From Pseudomonadota bacterium (GTDB lineage: Bacteria; Pseudomonadota; Gammaproteobacteria; Burkholderiales; Burkholderiaceae_C): a stretch of 64,000 nucleotides of DNA. The translations under genes and the position numbers were made by a program. Of the stretch, positions 24,929-37,986 are shown in pieces; the first letter of the stretch is position 1, and each line of letters begins with the position of its first letter. The stretch lies in the NCBI GenBank assembly GCA_021845505.1, contig JAJZVU010000008.1, forward strand, positions 1 through 64,000, read 5' to 3'. A model generated the notes under the pieces. That model worked only from the letters and a program-made list of their open reading frames with translations. It was not told the DNA's origin and ran no database searches.

Positions 24929-25378
24929 TCACTCGACGTGGGTGGGGCCGCGGTGACCGAACTCGTCGGCCAGCCAGCGCAGCACCGGCAGCGTTCCCGG
25001 CAGCACCGGGCGCACCTGCACCGGCAGGCGCTGCCAGGCCAGTTGCTGGCCCTCGCAGGCTCGCGGCTGGCCGCGCCAGCCGCGTACCTTGCAGAAGCGC
25101 AGGTCGACCAGCGCGTGGGGATAGTCGATGCGGCAGGAATTCCAGAACTCGGCGTGGTCGATGTCGATCGCCAGTTCCTCGTGCAGCTCCCTGCGCAGCG
25201 CCTGCTCCAGGGTTTCGCCGGCCTCGATCTTGCCGCCCGGGAACTCCCAGTAACCGGCGCAGGGCTTGCCGGGCGGGCGGCTGGCCAGCAGGAAGCTGCC
25301 GTCGGGGCGCAACAGCACGCCGACGGCCACCGCGACCGCGCGCCGCTGCGCGCCGGCGTCGTGCGGCGCCTCGGTCAT
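24929..25378 (-). CDS. Nudix hydrolase (MutT-like)
   Basis: A 149-residue protein with a Nudix box GGKIEAGETLEQALRRELHE..: Gly, Glu and the REL-x-EEL core are all present, with Ala in place of the usual final Gly. WEFPGGK precedes it. MutT members of this class clear 8-oxo-dGTP. The position between yacG and the DUF815 gene matches the Burkholderiales mutT-like gene, but the substrate is not proven. The ATG at 25378 overlaps the stop of the ATPase gene by 4 nt. Confidence 0.88.
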   Translation of the reverse strand: MTEAPHDAGAQRRAVAVAVGVLLRPDGSFLLASRPPGKPCAGYWEFPGGKIEAGETLEQALRRELHEELAIDIDHAEFWNSCRIDYPHALVDLRFCKVRGWRGQPRACEGQQLAWQRLPVQVRPVLPGTLPVLRWLADEFGHRGPTHVE

Positions 25379-26289
25379 CGCGACTTGCGGCCGCAGAAAT
25401 CGCGAGCGAACTGCCAGGCGACCCGCCCCGAGCGCGAGCCGCGCTCGAGGGCCCACAGCAGCGCGTCGGAGTGCGCGGCCCGCGCCTGCTGCGCGCTCAG
25501 TCCGTACACCTGCAGCCAGTGCTCGGCGATTCGCAGGTAGTGCTCCTGGTCGAAGGGGTAGAAGCTCAGCCACAGGCCGAAGCGGTCGGACAGCGACACC
25601 TTCTCCTCGGTGCCCTCGCCCGGATGCACCTCGCCGCTGGCGTCGTGGGTGGCCTGCAGGTTTTCCTGCATGAACTCGGGCAGCAGGTGGCGGCGGTTGG
25701 AGGTCGCGTAGACCAGCAGGTTGTCGCTGCTGCCTGCCACCGAGCCGTCGAGCACCGACTTCAGCGCCTTGTAGCCCGGCTCGCCCTGGTCGAACGACAG
25801 GTCGTCGCAGAACACCACGAAGCGCTCGGCGCGGCCGCGCACCAGGTCGACCAGCTCGGGCAGGTCGACCAGGTCGGCCTTGTCCATTTCCACCAGCCGC
25901 AGGCCCTTGCCGGCGAAGGCATGCAGGCAGGCCTTGACCAGCGAGCTCTTGCCGGTGCCGCGCGCGCCGGTCAGCAGCACGTTGTTGGCCTGCCGCCCCG
26001 CGACGAACTGCCGGGTGTTGCGCTCCAGGCGCGATCTCTGCTCGTCGATGCCCTGCAGGTCGGCGAAACGGATGAGCGCCGGGTGCGCGACCGGCTGCAG
26101 CCAGGCCTGGTTGCCGCGGCGGCGCCAGCGGAAAGCCTGTGCGCCCTCCCAGTCGGGCGCCTGGGCCTGCGGGCCGAGCAGCCCCTCCAGGCGCGACAAC
26201 ACCCGTTCCGCCTGGTCGAGCAGCGTCCCCAGGCGCTGCATCGGGTCGGCGCCCGCCGTCTGGCGCTGCGCCGCGCGCGTGGAGGCCAT
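25375..26289 (-). CDS. DUF815 AAA+ family ATPase
   Basis: A 304-residue P-loop ATPase. Walker A is LTGARGTGKSS around residue 110; a Walker B-like VVFCDDLSFDQ and a sensor ATSNRRHLLPE follow, with the family motif EEKVSLSDRFGLWLSF. DUF815 proteins are conserved in proteobacteria but functionally uncharacterised. The ATG at 26289 is used; it sits 2 nt after the argJ stop, and the gene's own stop overlaps the Nudix start, so argJ, this gene and the Nudix gene are probably one transcript. Confidence 0.9.
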   Translation of the reverse strand: MASTRAAQRQTAGADPMQRLGTLLDQAERVLSRLEGLLGPQAQAPDWEGAQAFRWRRRGNQAWLQPVAHPALIRFADLQGIDEQRSRLERNTRQFVAGRQANNVLLTGARGTGKSSLVKACLHAFAGKGLRLVEMDKADLVDLPELVDLVRGRAERFVVFCDDLSFDQGEPGYKALKSVLDGSVAGSSDNLLVYATSNRRHLLPEFMQENLQATHDASGEVHPGEGTEEKVSLSDRFGLWLSFYPFDQEHYLRIAEHWLQVYGLSAQQARAAHSDALLWALERGSRSGRVAWQFARDFCGRKSR

Positions 26290-26291
26290 GC

Positions 26292-27527
26292 TCAGCTCCG
26301 GTAGTCGGCGTTGATCGACACGTAGTCGTGCGACAGGTCGCAGGTCCACAGCGTGGCCGCGCAGGCGCCGCGCCCGAGCACGATGCGCACCCGGATCTCC
26401 GGCTTGGCCATCACCCGCTGCCCGTCCTCCTCGCGGTAGTCGGGGTGGCGCCCTCCGCGCGTGGCCACGTGCACGTCATCGAGGAACAGGTCGACCCCGT
26501 CGACCTGCAGGTCGTCGACTCCGGCGTAGCCGATGGCCGCCAGGATGCGCCCGAGGTTCGGGTCGCTGGCGAAGAATGCGGTCTTCACCAGCGGGGAGTG
26601 GGCCACCGCGTAGCCCACCCGCCGCGCCTCGGCCACGCTGGCCGCCGCCTGCACCTCGATGGTGATGAACTTGGTCGCGCCTTCGCCGTCGCGCACGATC
26701 GACTGCGCCAGGCGCTGCGCCACCCGCAGCAGCGCGTCGCGCAGCAGCCGCGCCTGCGGGCCGGCCGGGTCGTCGATGCGCGCCAGCGCGGCGCGCCCGG
26801 TGGCCGCCAGCACCAGCGAATCGTTGGTCGAGGTGTCGCCGTCGACGGTGACGCAGTTGAACGACGCGTCGGCCACCTCGCGCACCAGCCGCGCCAGCAG
26901 CGCCGGCTCGACCGCGGCATCGGTGGCCACGAAGCCCAGCATGGTCGCCATGTCGGGGCGGATCATCCCGGCCCCCTTGGCGATGCCGGCGACATGCACC
27001 TCGACGCCGTCGATCGTCAGCGCCTCGCTGGCCGCCTTGGGCACGGTGTCGGTGGTCATGATCGCCGCCGCGGCGTCGGCCCAGGCCCGCTCGCGCAGGT
27101 CGGCCAGGGCCTGCGGCAGGCCGGCCTGCAGGCGCTGCAGCGGCAGCGGCTCGAGGATCACCCCGGTGGAAAACGGCAGCACCTCGCGCTCGCCCACGCC
27201 CAGCAGCCCGGCCAGGCTGGCGCAGCTGGCGCGAGCGGCCGCCAGCCCCGGCTGGCCGGTGCCGGCGTTGGCGCAGCCGGTGTTGATCACCAGCGCGCGG
27301 ATCGGCGCGCAGCCGCGCTCGCCCAGGTGCTCGCGGCAGACCTGCACCGGCGCGGCGCAAAAGCGGTTGCGGGTGAACACCCCGGCGACCCAGGTCCCCG
27401 GATCGAAGGCCATCACGGTCAGGTCGCGCCGCCCGGGCTTGCGCATGCCCGCCGCAGCCACCCCGATGCGCACCCCGGCGACCGCGTGCAACGCTGCCGC
27501 GTCGGGGGCCTGAAGATTCACCGCCAT
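26292..27527 (-). CDS. argJ: Bifunctional glutamate N-acetyltransferase / amino-acid acetyltransferase
   Basis: A 411-residue self-cleaving Ntn hydrolase of the cyclic arginine pathway; it transfers acetyl from N-acetylornithine to glutamate. The autoproteolysis site is visible in [14 protein letters not shown], with cleavage between Ala194 and the nucleophile Thr195. [12 protein letters not shown] forms the oxyanion region. The C-terminus [13 protein letters not shown]-like ([13 protein letters not shown]) is conserved. It lies 43 nt downstream of secA on the same strand. Confidence 0.96.
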   Translation of the reverse strand: MAVNLQAPDAAALHAVAGVRIGVAAAGMRKPGRRDLTVMAFDPGTWVAGVFTRNRFCAAPVQVCREHLGERGCAPIRALVINTGCANAGTGQPGLAAARASCASLAGLLGVGEREVLPFSTGVILEPLPLQRLQAGLPQALADLRERAWADAAAAIMTTDTVPKAASEALTIDGVEVHVAGIAKGAGMIRPDMATMLGFVATDAAVEPALLARLVREVADASFNCVTVDGDTSTNDSLVLAATGRAALARIDDPAGPQARLLRDALLRVAQRLAQSIVRDGEGATKFITIEVQAAASVAEARRVGYAVAHSPLVKTAFFASDPNLGRILAAIGYAGVDDLQVDGVDLFLDDVHVATRGGRHPDYREEDGQRVMAKPEIRVRIVLGRGACAATLWTCDLSHDYVSINADYRS

Positions 27528-27570
27528 CGCCTTCGCTCCCGTCCAGTGCGCTGCCAGCCGGCCCGGGCCC

Positions 27571-30366
<2,796 letters not shown>

Positions 30367-30616
30367 GGATCAGGAAGTGTGCGGACGCGCAGCGGATGCC
30401 CTGGCCCGCGCAGCAGCGGCGGGTCGCGTCCGCGTTGGCCCGAAACGGCCATTCTAGTCACCCTGGGGCGGCCGCCGCCTGCGTGGACGTCAGCGCGGGT
30501 GCCGGGTGACAATACCGGGCAAATTACCGGGCAAACGCCGGCGTCCTGTCCCGCTCACGGCCGGCATTCCGGTCACCGGCACACGGTGGCCCGTCGTCCG
30601 GCGCCCAGCCACAGCC

Positions 30617-31042
30617 ATGCCTCGAAGCGGTTCTCCGTCGCGCAAGCCAGCCGCCAGCCTGCAGCAGTGGATGCAGCGCGACGCGCGCATGCTCGGGCTG
30701 CGCCAGCAGGCGCTGTCCAGCCTGCGCATGGGCGACGAGCTGGCGCGCGCGCTGCCGTCCGAACTCGCGGCCGCGGTGCTGCCCGGACGCTGGGCCGACG
30801 GCAGCTGGACGCTGCATGCCAGCTCGCCGGCGGTGGCGGCCAAGCTCAAGCTGCACGCCCCGCTGCTGCTGCGCCGGCTGCAACTGGCCGGCTGGCCGCT
30901 GGCGCGCATCCAGGTGCGGGTGATCGCGCCGCGCGACGCGTCTGCGGCTGCGCCGGCGCAGCCGCAGCCGGCCGCAAGTCGCGCGCCCGCCGGAGTGCGC
31001 GAGCGGCTGCGCGAGATGCGCGAGCGCCGCGCCCGCGGCTGA
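30617..31042 (+). CDS. DciA-like (DUF721) protein
   Basis: A 141-residue protein starting MPRSGSPSRKPAASLQQW. The central part has the DUF721/DciA-like pattern: LARALPSELAAAVLPGRWADGSWTLHASSPAVAAKLK. A Pro/Ala and Arg-rich tail follows. DciA proteins recruit or load the replicative helicase in bacteria lacking DnaC; assignment here rests on domain resemblance and the lpxC/secA location shared with other Burkholderiales. An upstream in-frame ATG at 30506 gives a low-complexity extension and is not favoured. Confidence 0.72.
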   Translation: MPRSGSPSRKPAASLQQWMQRDARMLGLRQQALSSLRMGDELARALPSELAAAVLPGRWADGSWTLHASSPAVAAKLKLHAPLLLRRLQLAGWPLARIQVRVIAPRDASAAAPAQPQPAASRAPAGVRERLREMRERRARG

Positions 31043-31068
31043 AGCGGCGGCGGCGCGCCGCCCGGCCT

Positions 31069-31995
31069 TCAGTACAGGCTGCGCAGCGGGGCGCGGAAGC
31101 CGGCCGGGGCGCGGCTGTCGTCGTCGAACGCGACGAGTTCGAAGGCCTCGGGGTCGCTGCCGAGCGCGCGCAGCAGCGCATTGTTCAGCGCGTGGCCGCT
31201 GCGATAGCCGCTGTAGGCGCCGAGGATCGGGTGGCCGATCACATACAGGTCGCCGATGGCGTCGAGCATCTTGTGCTTGACGAATTCGGCGTCGAAGCGG
31301 AGTCCGCCCTGGTTGAGGATGCGCGACTCGTCCATCACGATGGCGTTTTCCAGGCTGCCCCCCTGGGCCAGGCCGATTTCGCGCAGGGCGTCGACATCGC
31401 GCATGAAGCCGAAGGTGCGCGCGCGGGCGATTTCCCGCACATAGGCGGGCATCGAGAACTCGAAGCTGTAGTCCTGCGCGGTGCGGTCGATCGCCGGATG
31501 CCCGAACTCGATCGAAAAGTCCAGGCGGAATCCGTCATAGGGCTCCAGGCGCGCCCATTTCTCGCCGTCGCGCTGCTGCTCGCGCACCTCGACGGCCTTG
31601 CGCACCCGGATGAAGCGCCGCGGCGCCGCCTGCTCCTGCAGCCCGGCCGACTGCAGCAGGTAGACGAAGGACGACGCCGAACCGTCGAGGATGGGGATCT
31701 CCTCGGCGTCGACCTCGACCACCAGGTTGTCGACGCCCAGGCCGCAGCAGGCCGACAGCAGGTGCTCGACGGTGTGGATTTTCGCGCCGCCCACGCCCAG
31801 CGTGGTGGCCATGCGGGTGTCGACCACGGCCTGCGGGCTCAGCGGGATGCTCACCGGCTCGGGCAGGTCGATGCGGCGCATCACGATGCCGCTGTCGGCG
31901 GGCGCCGGCAGCAGGCTGAGTTCCACCCGCTCGCTGCTGTGCAGCCCGACGCCGACGGCACGGGTGGCGGAGCGGATCGATCGTTGGGCAAGCAT
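31069..31995 (-). CDS. lpxC: UDP-3-O-acyl-N-acetylglucosamine deacetylase
   Basis: A 308-residue zinc enzyme for the first committed step of lipid A synthesis. Zinc ligands His78 (HTVEH), His240 and Asp244 ([10 protein letters not shown]) and the catalytic His267 (SGYRSGH) are visible. The ATG at 31995 gives the conserved start [20 protein letters not shown]; an ATG 10 codons earlier is less likely. It is the last gene of the division cluster and is preceded by its own AT-rich promoter region. Confidence 0.97.
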   Translation of the reverse strand: MLAQRSIRSATRAVGVGLHSSERVELSLLPAPADSGIVMRRIDLPEPVSIPLSPQAVVDTRMATTLGVGGAKIHTVEHLLSACCGLGVDNLVVEVDAEEIPILDGSASSFVYLLQSAGLQEQAAPRRFIRVRKAVEVREQQRDGEKWARLEPYDGFRLDFSIEFGHPAIDRTAQDYSFEFSMPAYVREIARARTFGFMRDVDALREIGLAQGGSLENAIVMDESRILNQGGLRFDAEFVKHKMLDAIGDLYVIGHPILGAYSGYRSGHALNNALLRALGSDPEAFELVAFDDDSRAPAGFRAPLRSLY

Positions 31996-32045
31996 CGTCC
32001 GGGTCTTGAATTCTGGAATTCTCAATCGATCAACCTGAAGCGATT

Positions 32046-32051
32046 ATTGTA
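32046..32051 (-). promoter_or_regulatory. Candidate -10 box of lpxC
   Basis: Minus-strand TACAAT lies in a local AT-rich patch (about 32010-32060) in the 193-bp gap between ftsZ and lpxC, about 50 bp before the lpxC ATG. The -35 region is not clear. It suggests lpxC can be expressed apart from ftsZ. Confidence 0.5.
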
Positions 32052-32188
32052 TTTTATTGTTGGCCGGACTGCATCGCGGCAACGCGTGCCCCCGCGCAGG
32101 GGACACCCTGCCGCGCATGGCCACGGGGAAGCCATGCGGGCAGGCGCCGCCGACGGGCGGCGACGGAGGTCGTGCAGGCTGGCGGCGC

Positions 32189-33385
32189 TCAGTCCGCCTG
32201 CTTGCGCAGGAAGGCCGGGATTTCCATTTCCTCCATCCCCCCCTGCATCAGCGCGGACACATGGGCCGACGGCGCGCCGCCGCGCGGGTTGCGCCAGATC
32301 GCCGGGATCTGGCTGGCCTCCATGCTGGCGCCCGACAGCGCGGCGCCCATGCTCAGCGGCGTCGCATCGGTGCCGGTGCGCAGCACGGTCAGGCTGGGCG
32401 CCGCCTTCGACGCGGCCTTGGCGCGCGACAGCCCGGTCGCCAGCACGGTCACGCGCAGCGAATCGCCCATCCCCGGATCGTTCACCGTGCCGAAGATGAT
32501 GTGGGCGTCGGGGGCTGCGTAGGCGCGGATGGCGTTCATCGCCTCGCGCGTCTCGCTGAGCTTGAGCGAATCGTCGGCGGTGATATTGACCAGCACTCCC
32601 TTGGCGCCCGACAGGTCGACGCCGTCCAGCAGCGGGCAGACCACCGCCTGTTCGGCGGCCAGGCGCGCGCGATCGGCCCCGCTGGCCACCGCGGTGCCCA
32701 TCATCGCCTTGCCCGGCTCGCCCATCACCGTCTTCACGTCCTCGAAGTCGGCGTTGATCATGCCCGGCACGTTGATGATCTCGGCGATGCCGCCGGTGGC
32801 GTTCTTCAGCACGTCGTTGGCCTTGGCGAAGGCCTCCTTCTGCGAAATGTCGTCGCCGTAGACCTCGAGCAGCTTCTCGTTGAGCACGACGATCAGCGAG
32901 TCGACGTTCTTCTCGAGTTCCTCCAGCCCGGCCTCGGCGTGCCCCAGGCGCTTGGTCCCCTCGAACTCGAAGGGCTTGGTCACCACGGCGACCGTGAGGA
33001 TCCCCATCTCGCGCGCGATGCGTGCCACCACCGGCGCCGCGCCGGTGCCGGTGCCGCCGCCCATTCCGGCGGTGATGAACAGCATGTGCGCGCCGGCCAG
33101 GGTCTCGCGGATCTGCGCCTGCGCCTGCTCGGCGGCGTCGCGCCCGACCTGCGGCTTGCCGCCCGCGCCCAGGCCGGTGCGGCCGAGCTGGATGAAGCGG
33201 TGCGAGCTCGAACCCTTGAGCGCCTGCGCGTCGGTGTTGGCGGAAATGAATTCCACCCCCTTGACCCCGCTGGCGATCATGTGCTCGACGGCGTTGCCGC
33301 CGCCCCCGCCGACACCGATGACCTTGATGTTGGTCCCGTTGTTGAACGCGCTGTCGCTCGCGTCCTCGATCATGTCAAAACCCAT
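32189..33385 (-). CDS. ftsZ: Cell division GTPase FtsZ
   Basis: A 398-residue tubulin homologue that forms the Z ring. The tubulin signature GGGTGTGAAP is at about 109-118, and the N-terminal glycine loop VGVGGGGGNAV is present. The C-terminal peptide EIPAFLRKQAD is the conserved tail that binds FtsA/ZipA. Two adjacent ATGs exist at 33388 and 33385; the second is spaced 6 nt from GGAGG and gives the family start MGFDMIE. It is separated from ftsA by 85 bp containing a strong palindrome. Confidence 0.98.
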   Translation of the reverse strand: MGFDMIEDASDSAFNNGTNIKVIGVGGGGGNAVEHMIASGVKGVEFISANTDAQALKGSSSHRFIQLGRTGLGAGGKPQVGRDAAEQAQAQIRETLAGAHMLFITAGMGGGTGTGAAPVVARIAREMGILTVAVVTKPFEFEGTKRLGHAEAGLEELEKNVDSLIVVLNEKLLEVYGDDISQKEAFAKANDVLKNATGGIAEIINVPGMINADFEDVKTVMGEPGKAMMGTAVASGADRARLAAEQAVVCPLLDGVDLSGAKGVLVNITADDSLKLSETREAMNAIRAYAAPDAHIIFGTVNDPGMGDSLRVTVLATGLSRAKAASKAAPSLTVLRTGTDATPLSMGAALSGASMEASQIPAIWRNPRGGAPSAHVSALMQGGMEEMEIPAFLRKQAD

Positions 33386-33434
33386 CATGCACCTCCGTCT
33401 GGATCAAAAATGCACCGCTTCGCCTGCCTGAAAT

Positions 33435-33454
33435 GCCCGCCGCGCGCGGCGGGC
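33435..33454. repeat. 20-bp perfect palindrome in the ftsA-ftsZ gap
   Basis: GCCCGCCGCG followed directly by CGCGGCGGGC is a perfect dyad. In the minus-strand transcript it lies 17 nt after the ftsA stop and is not followed by a T-run. It could be a mRNA processing or stability element that raises ftsZ relative to ftsA, or a regulator site. Confidence 0.7.
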
Positions 33455-33470
33455 CCCCGTGAAACCCCTG

Positions 33471-34718
33471 TCAGAAATTGCCCGCGAACCAGTCGCGCAC
33501 GCGGGTGAAGAATCCTCCGGCGCTGCTGGCCTTGGCACTGCCGGCACGCACTCCGCTCTGGCGCTGCGCCAGCGCCCCCAGCAGCAGCCCCATGGCTGTC
33601 GAATTGCGCGGGCTGCGCACCATGTCGGCCAGCGGCCCGCTGTACTGCGGCAACCCCAGTCGCACCGGCTTGAGGAAGATGTCCTCGCCCAGCTCGACCA
33701 TGCCGGGCATCAGCGAGGCGCCGCCGGTGAGCACCACCCCCGAGGACAGCACCTCCTCGTAGCCGGAGTCGCGCACCACCTGCTGCACGAGGGAGAAGAT
33801 CTCCTCCACCCGCGGCTCGATCACCCCGGCCAGCGCCTGGCGCGACAGCATGCGCGGGCCGCGGTCGCCCAGCCCCGGCACCTCCAGCCGCTCGTCGACC
33901 CCGGCCAGCAGTTGCTTGGCCACGCCATGCTCGATCTTGATGTCCTCGGCATCCTTGGTCGGGGTGCGCAGGGCCATCGCGATGTCGCTGGTGATCAGCT
34001 CGCCGGCGATCGGGATGATCGCGGTGTGGCGGATCGCTCCGCCGGTGTAGATGGCCACGTCGGTGACCCCGGCGCCGACGTCCACCAGCACCACGCCGAG
34101 CTCCTTCTCGTCGGCGGTCAGCACGGCATGGCTGGAAGCCAGCGGGTGCAGCAGGAAGGCGTCGACCTCGAGGCCGCAGCGGCGCACGCACTTGAACACG
34201 TTCTCGGCAGCGGTCTGCGCGCCGGTGACGATGTGCACCTTGGTTTCCAGGCGGATCCCGCTCATGCCCACCGGCTGGCGCACCTCCTGGCCGTCGATGA
34301 TGAACTCCTGCGGCTCCACCAGCAGCAGCCGCTGGTCGGCCGGGATGCTCACCGCCTTGGCCGTCTCGATCACCCGCACGACATCGTTGGGCGCGACCTC
34401 GCGGTCCTTGATCGCCACCATGCCCTCGGAGTTCTGGCCGCGGATGTGGCTGCCGGTGATCCCGGTGATGACGCGGGTGATGCGGCAGTCGGCCATCAGC
34501 TCGGCCTCCTTCAGCGCCGCCTGGATCGACTGCACCAGCGCCTCGATGTCCACCACCACGCCGCGGCGCATGCCCGCGGTGCCGGCCTGCCCCATGCCGA
34601 CGATCTTCAGCGTTCCGGCCGCCTGGTCCTGCCCGGGGAGGATCTCCCCGACCATCGCCGACACCTTGGAGGTGCCGATGTCCAGGCCGACCATCAGGTC
34701 CTTGTACTCCTTCGCCAT
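33471..34718 (-). CDS. ftsA: Cell division protein FtsA
   Basis: A 415-residue actin-like ATPase that tethers FtsZ to the membrane. VGLDIGTSKV (phosphate 1), VVLVDVGAGVTDVAIY (phosphate 2) and VVLTGGASLMPG (adenosine) are the actin-fold motifs. The C-terminal amphipathic helix GFFTRVRDWFAGNF is the membrane-targeting sequence. The ATG directly abuts the ftsQ TAA. Confidence 0.98.
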   Translation of the reverse strand: MAKEYKDLMVGLDIGTSKVSAMVGEILPGQDQAAGTLKIVGMGQAGTAGMRRGVVVDIEALVQSIQAALKEAELMADCRITRVITGITGSHIRGQNSEGMVAIKDREVAPNDVVRVIETAKAVSIPADQRLLLVEPQEFIIDGQEVRQPVGMSGIRLETKVHIVTGAQTAAENVFKCVRRCGLEVDAFLLHPLASSHAVLTADEKELGVVLVDVGAGVTDVAIYTGGAIRHTAIIPIAGELITSDIAMALRTPTKDAEDIKIEHGVAKQLLAGVDERLEVPGLGDRGPRMLSRQALAGVIEPRVEEIFSLVQQVVRDSGYEEVLSSGVVLTGGASLMPGMVELGEDIFLKPVRLGLPQYSGPLADMVRSPRNSTAMGLLLGALAQRQSGVRAGSAKASSAGGFFTRVRDWFAGNF

Positions 34719-35564
34719 TTACCGCGCTCCCCTCGATCGTGTCCGTCCGTCTTGTGACTGCCGGCGCCCGGCCTTGCGCGCCGCCTCGTTGCCCGCCGCG
34801 CTCGGCGGCGCCGCCAGGCTGACCGCGAAGCCGTTGGGGTAGCGCAGGTCGGCCGAGGCGATGTCCCGCCCGTAGCGCGCGACCACCTGCGGCTCGAGCA
34901 GCACGAAGCGCCGCAGCCGCGCGGCGAACGCCTGCGCGTCGCCGTCGCTGCCCAGCACCAGGCGCGGACCGCCGGCCACCTGCAACTGCCAGTCGCCCTG
35001 CGCTCCCAGCCCGAGTTCGGCCACCCGCCAGTGCAGCGGCGCCAGCGCCTGCACGACCTGCCGGTACATCGCGGCGACCTGCGGCTGGCTGCCCGACGGT
35101 CCGTACAGCCGCGGCAGCCCGAGGTCCTGCACCTCGCCCAGGTTGGCGTCGAAGGGCTCGCCGCCGACGTTGACCAGGCTGGCCGGCTGGCCCGCCGCGT
35201 CCAGCCACAGCGCCAGCGGCTGCTGCTCGCGCAGTTGCACCAGCAGCGAAAGCGGCCACACCCGCTGCACCACCGCCTTGCGCACCCAGGGAACCTGCTC
35301 GAAGGCCTGCTGCACGCCGACCAGGCTGACGGTGAACCAGTTGCCCTGCACCCGCGGCAGCGCGATGCTGCGCAGCGAGGTCGGGCTGACGTGCTGCAGC
35401 ACCCCCTGCACGCGCACGCTGCGGATCGCCCACCACGGGCGGTGCAGCAGCCAGTCGCCGGCCGACGCCAGCAGTCCGAGCACGAACAGCCAGACCAGCG
35501 CGCGGCTGGTCAGGTTCATCAACCGGATATCCAGCGGCAGCTCGCCGCGCAGGCTGCCGTTCAT
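34719..35564 (-). CDS. ftsQ: Cell division protein FtsQ
   Basis: A 281-residue bitopic protein with a short cytoplasmic tail, one membrane helix at about residues 20-40, a POTRA-like domain ([17 protein letters not shown]) and the FtsQ beta domain. It scaffolds FtsB/FtsL in the divisome. The C-terminus is extended by a basic Arg/Ala tail. The ATG overlaps the ddlB stop (ATGA). Confidence 0.95.
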   Translation of the reverse strand: MNGSLRGELPLDIRLMNLTSRALVWLFVLGLLASAGDWLLHRPWWAIRSVRVQGVLQHVSPTSLRSIALPRVQGNWFTVSLVGVQQAFEQVPWVRKAVVQRVWPLSLLVQLREQQPLALWLDAAGQPASLVNVGGEPFDANLGEVQDLGLPRLYGPSGSQPQVAAMYRQVVQALAPLHWRVAELGLGAQGDWQLQVAGGPRLVLGSDGDAQAFAARLRRFVLLEPQVVARYGRDIASADLRYPNGFAVSLAAPPSAAGNEAARKAGRRQSQDGRTRSRGAR

Positions 35565-36544
35565 CGCTGCTCCCCGTCGCCCGGCGGCAGGTGGTCCAGC
35601 CTGGCATCCGCCAGCACCAGCAGGCACAGCTGCTCGTAGTCGATGCCGGCCGCGCGCGCCGCCATCGGCACCAGCGAATGGGCGGTCATTCCAGGGCTGG
35701 TGTTCATCTCCAGCAGGAAGGGCCTGCGGTCGCCGGCGCGGATCATCACGTCGGCGCGACCCCAGCCGCGGCAACCCAGCGCGCGGTAGCTGTCGACGAC
35801 CAGACCGGCGATCGCCTGCTCCTCGTCGTCGGGCAACTGCGCCGGGCACAGGTAGCGCGTGGCGTCGCTGTAGTACTTGTGCTCGAAGTCGTAGTTGCCC
35901 CCCGGCGCCTGGATGCGCACCAGCGGCAGCGCCCGCGCCCGCGCGCCCTCGCCCAGCACCGCGCAGGTCACCTCGTCGCCGACGATGAACTCCTCGGCCA
36001 GCACCTGGCGGTCGTAGCGTGCCGCCTCGGCATACGCGGCCTCGACCTGCTGCTCGGTGTCGGCGCGCCCGAGGCCGAGGGTGGAGCCTTCGTGGCTGGC
36101 CTTGAACACCAGCGGCAGGCCGAGCTCGGACACCGCCTGGCGCGCCTGCTGCAGGCTGGCGACCAGCCGCCAGCGCGGCGTGGGCAGGCCCTCGCAGCGC
36201 CACACCCGCTTGGTCATGTGCTTGTCGATGGCCAGCGCCGAGGCCAGCACCCCGGGCCCGGTGTAGGGCAGGCCGAGCAGCTCGAGCGCTCCCTGCACCG
36301 TGCCGTCCTCGCCGTAGCGCCCGTGCAGCGCGATGAACACCCGCTGCGCGCCGAGATCGAGCAGCCGCTGCAGCGGCTGCTCGGCGGGGTCGAAGGCGAA
36401 GGCGTCGACCCCGCGCGAGCGCAGCGCCTGCAGCACGCCGTGGCCCGACATCAGCGAGACCTCGCGCTCGGCCGACCTGCCGCCCAGCAGCACGGCCACG
36501 CGGCCCAGCGCGCGCGCGTCGACGAGGGCTGGCGCCAGACTCAT
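35561..36544 (-). CDS. ddlB: D-alanine--D-alanine ligase
   Basis: A 327-residue ATP-grasp enzyme making the D-Ala-D-Ala dipeptide used by Mur[17 protein letters not shown] at the N-terminus, [14 protein letters not shown], and the C-terminal metal site [16 protein letters not shown] are characteristic. Linked by 4-nt overlaps to murC upstream and ftsQ downstream. Confidence 0.97.
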   Translation of the reverse strand: MSLAPALVDARALGRVAVLLGGRSAEREVSLMSGHGVLQALRSRGVDAFAFDPAEQPLQRLLDLGAQRVFIALHGRYGEDGTVQGALELLGLPYTGPGVLASALAIDKHMTKRVWRCEGLPTPRWRLVASLQQARQAVSELGLPLVFKASHEGSTLGLGRADTEQQVEAAYAEAARYDRQVLAEEFIVGDEVTCAVLGEGARARALPLVRIQAPGGNYDFEHKYYSDATRYLCPAQLPDDEEQAIAGLVVDSYRALGCRGWGRADVMIRAGDRRPFLLEMNTSPGMTAHSLVPMAARAAGIDYEQLCLLVLADARLDHLPPGDGEQR

Positions 36545-37986
36545 TGCGCGGCCCTCCGCCGGCGCGGCGCCGCGGCAGCCGCGCTCGCCGGCCGCAGGCG
36601 CTCGGCGATGCGCGCGGCCACGCCGCCGATCGAGCCGGCGCCCATGCACAGCACGACATCGCCGTCGCGCGCGAAGTCGGCGATGGCCTGCGGCAGCGCC
36701 TGCACGTCCTCGACGAACAGCGGCTCGGTGCGGCCGGCCAGCCGCAGCGCGCGCGCCAGACTGCGCGAGTCGGCGGCCACCAGCTGGGGCTCGCCGGCGG
36801 CGTAGACCTCGGTCAGCAGCAGCGCGTCGACACTGCCGAGCACCCGCACGAAATCCTCGAACAGGTCGCGCGTGCGGGTATAGCGATGGGGCTGGAATGC
36901 CAGCACGATGCGCCGGCCGGGGTAGGCGCCGCGCGCGGCCTCGAGGGTCGCGGCCATTTCCACCGGGTGGTGGCCGTAGTCGTCGATCAGGGTGAAATGC
37001 CCGCCGCCGGCGGCGGGCATGTCGCCCCAGCGCTGGAACCTGCGGCCGACGCCGCGGAACTCGGCCAGCGCGGTGCACACCGAGGCGTCGTCGACCCCGA
37101 GCTCGGCCGCCACGGCGATCGCGGCCAGCGCGTTGCGCACGTTGTGCAGTCCCGGCAGGTTCAGCCGCACCTGCAGCGGCGGCAGCACCACCCCGTTGCG
37201 CCGCAGCGCGGTGAATTCCATGCCGGTGCCGGCGGCGCGCACGTCCACCGCGCGCACCTGGGCCTGCTCGTCCAGGCCGTAGGGAGTGACCGGCTTGGAC
37301 ACCAGCGGCAGGATGGCGCGCACCCCGGGGTCGTCGACGCACAGGATCGCCGCGCCGTAGAAGGGCAGCCGGCTGATGAACTCGACGAAGGTCTGGCGCA
37401 GCCGGGCCATGTCGTGGCCGTAGGTGTCCATGTGGTCGGCGTCGATGTTGGTGACCACGGCCATCACCGGCAGCAGGTTCAGGAACGACGCGTCCGATTC
37501 GTCGGCCTCGACCACGATGTACTCGCCGCCGCCTAGCTTGGCGTGGGTGCCCGCGCTGTTCAGCCGCCCGCCGATGACGAACGTGGGATCGAGCCCGGCC
37601 TGCGCCAGCACGCTGGCCACCAGGCTGGTGGTGGTGGTCTTGCCGTGCGTGCCGGCGATCGCGATGCCGCGGCGCAGCCGCATCAGCTCGGCCAGCATCA
37701 CCGCGCGCGGCACCACCGGGATGTGGCGGGCGCGCGCCGCCCGCACCTCGGGGTTGTCGGAGGCGACCGCGGTGGACACCACCACCGCGTCGGCACCGGC
37801 CACATGCGCCGCGTCATGCCCGATGGCCACCTGCACGCCGATGGAGCGCAGGTGCTGCACCACCGCGCTGTCGCTGAGGTCGCTGCCGCTGATGGCATAG
37901 CCCAGGTTGAGCAGCACCTCGGCGATGCCGCTCATTCCGGCACCCGCGATGCCGACGAAATGGATGTGGTGGATGGCGTGTTTCAT
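36541..37986 (-). CDS. murC: UDP-N-acetylmuramate--L-alanine ligase
   Basis: A 481-residue Mur ligase that adds L-Ala to UDP-MurNAc. The nucleotide-binding N-terminus is [15 protein letters not shown]; the ATP P-loop is GTHGKTTTT at about 112-119; later DDYGHHPVE is family-typical. A basic Ala/Arg tail (PRRRRAAQ) ends the protein. ATGA overlaps join it to murG and ddlB. Confidence 0.97.
   Translation of the reverse strand: MKHAIHHIHFVGIAGAGMSGIAEVLLNLGYAISGSDLSDSAVVQHLRSIGVQVAIGHDAAHVAGADAVVVSTAVASDNPEVRAARARHIPVVPRAVMLAELMRLRRGIAIAGTHGKTTTTSLVASVLAQAGLDPTFVIGGRLNSAGTHAKLGGGEYIVVEADESDASFLNLLPVMAVVTNIDADHMDTYGHDMARLRQTFVEFISRLPFYGAAILCVDDPGVRAILPLVSKPVTPYGLDEQAQVRAVDVRAAGTGMEFTALRRNGVVLPPLQVRLNLPGLHNVRNALAAIAVAAELGVDDASVCTALAEFRGVGRRFQRWGDMPAAGGGHFTLIDDYGHHPVEMAATLEAARGAYPGRRIVLAFQPHRYTRTRDLFEDFVRVLGSVDALLLTEVYAAGEPQLVAADSRSLARALRLAGRTEPLFVEDVQALPQAIADFARDGDVVLCMGAGSIGGVAARIAERLRPASAAAAAPRRRRAAQ

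Noticed and set aside
30367-30616. SecM-like arrest peptide or other upstream regulator of secA
   Set aside because: The divergent gap has no minus-strand ORF with a signal peptide or arrest motif; only an imperfect repeat of TACCGGGCAAA is seen.
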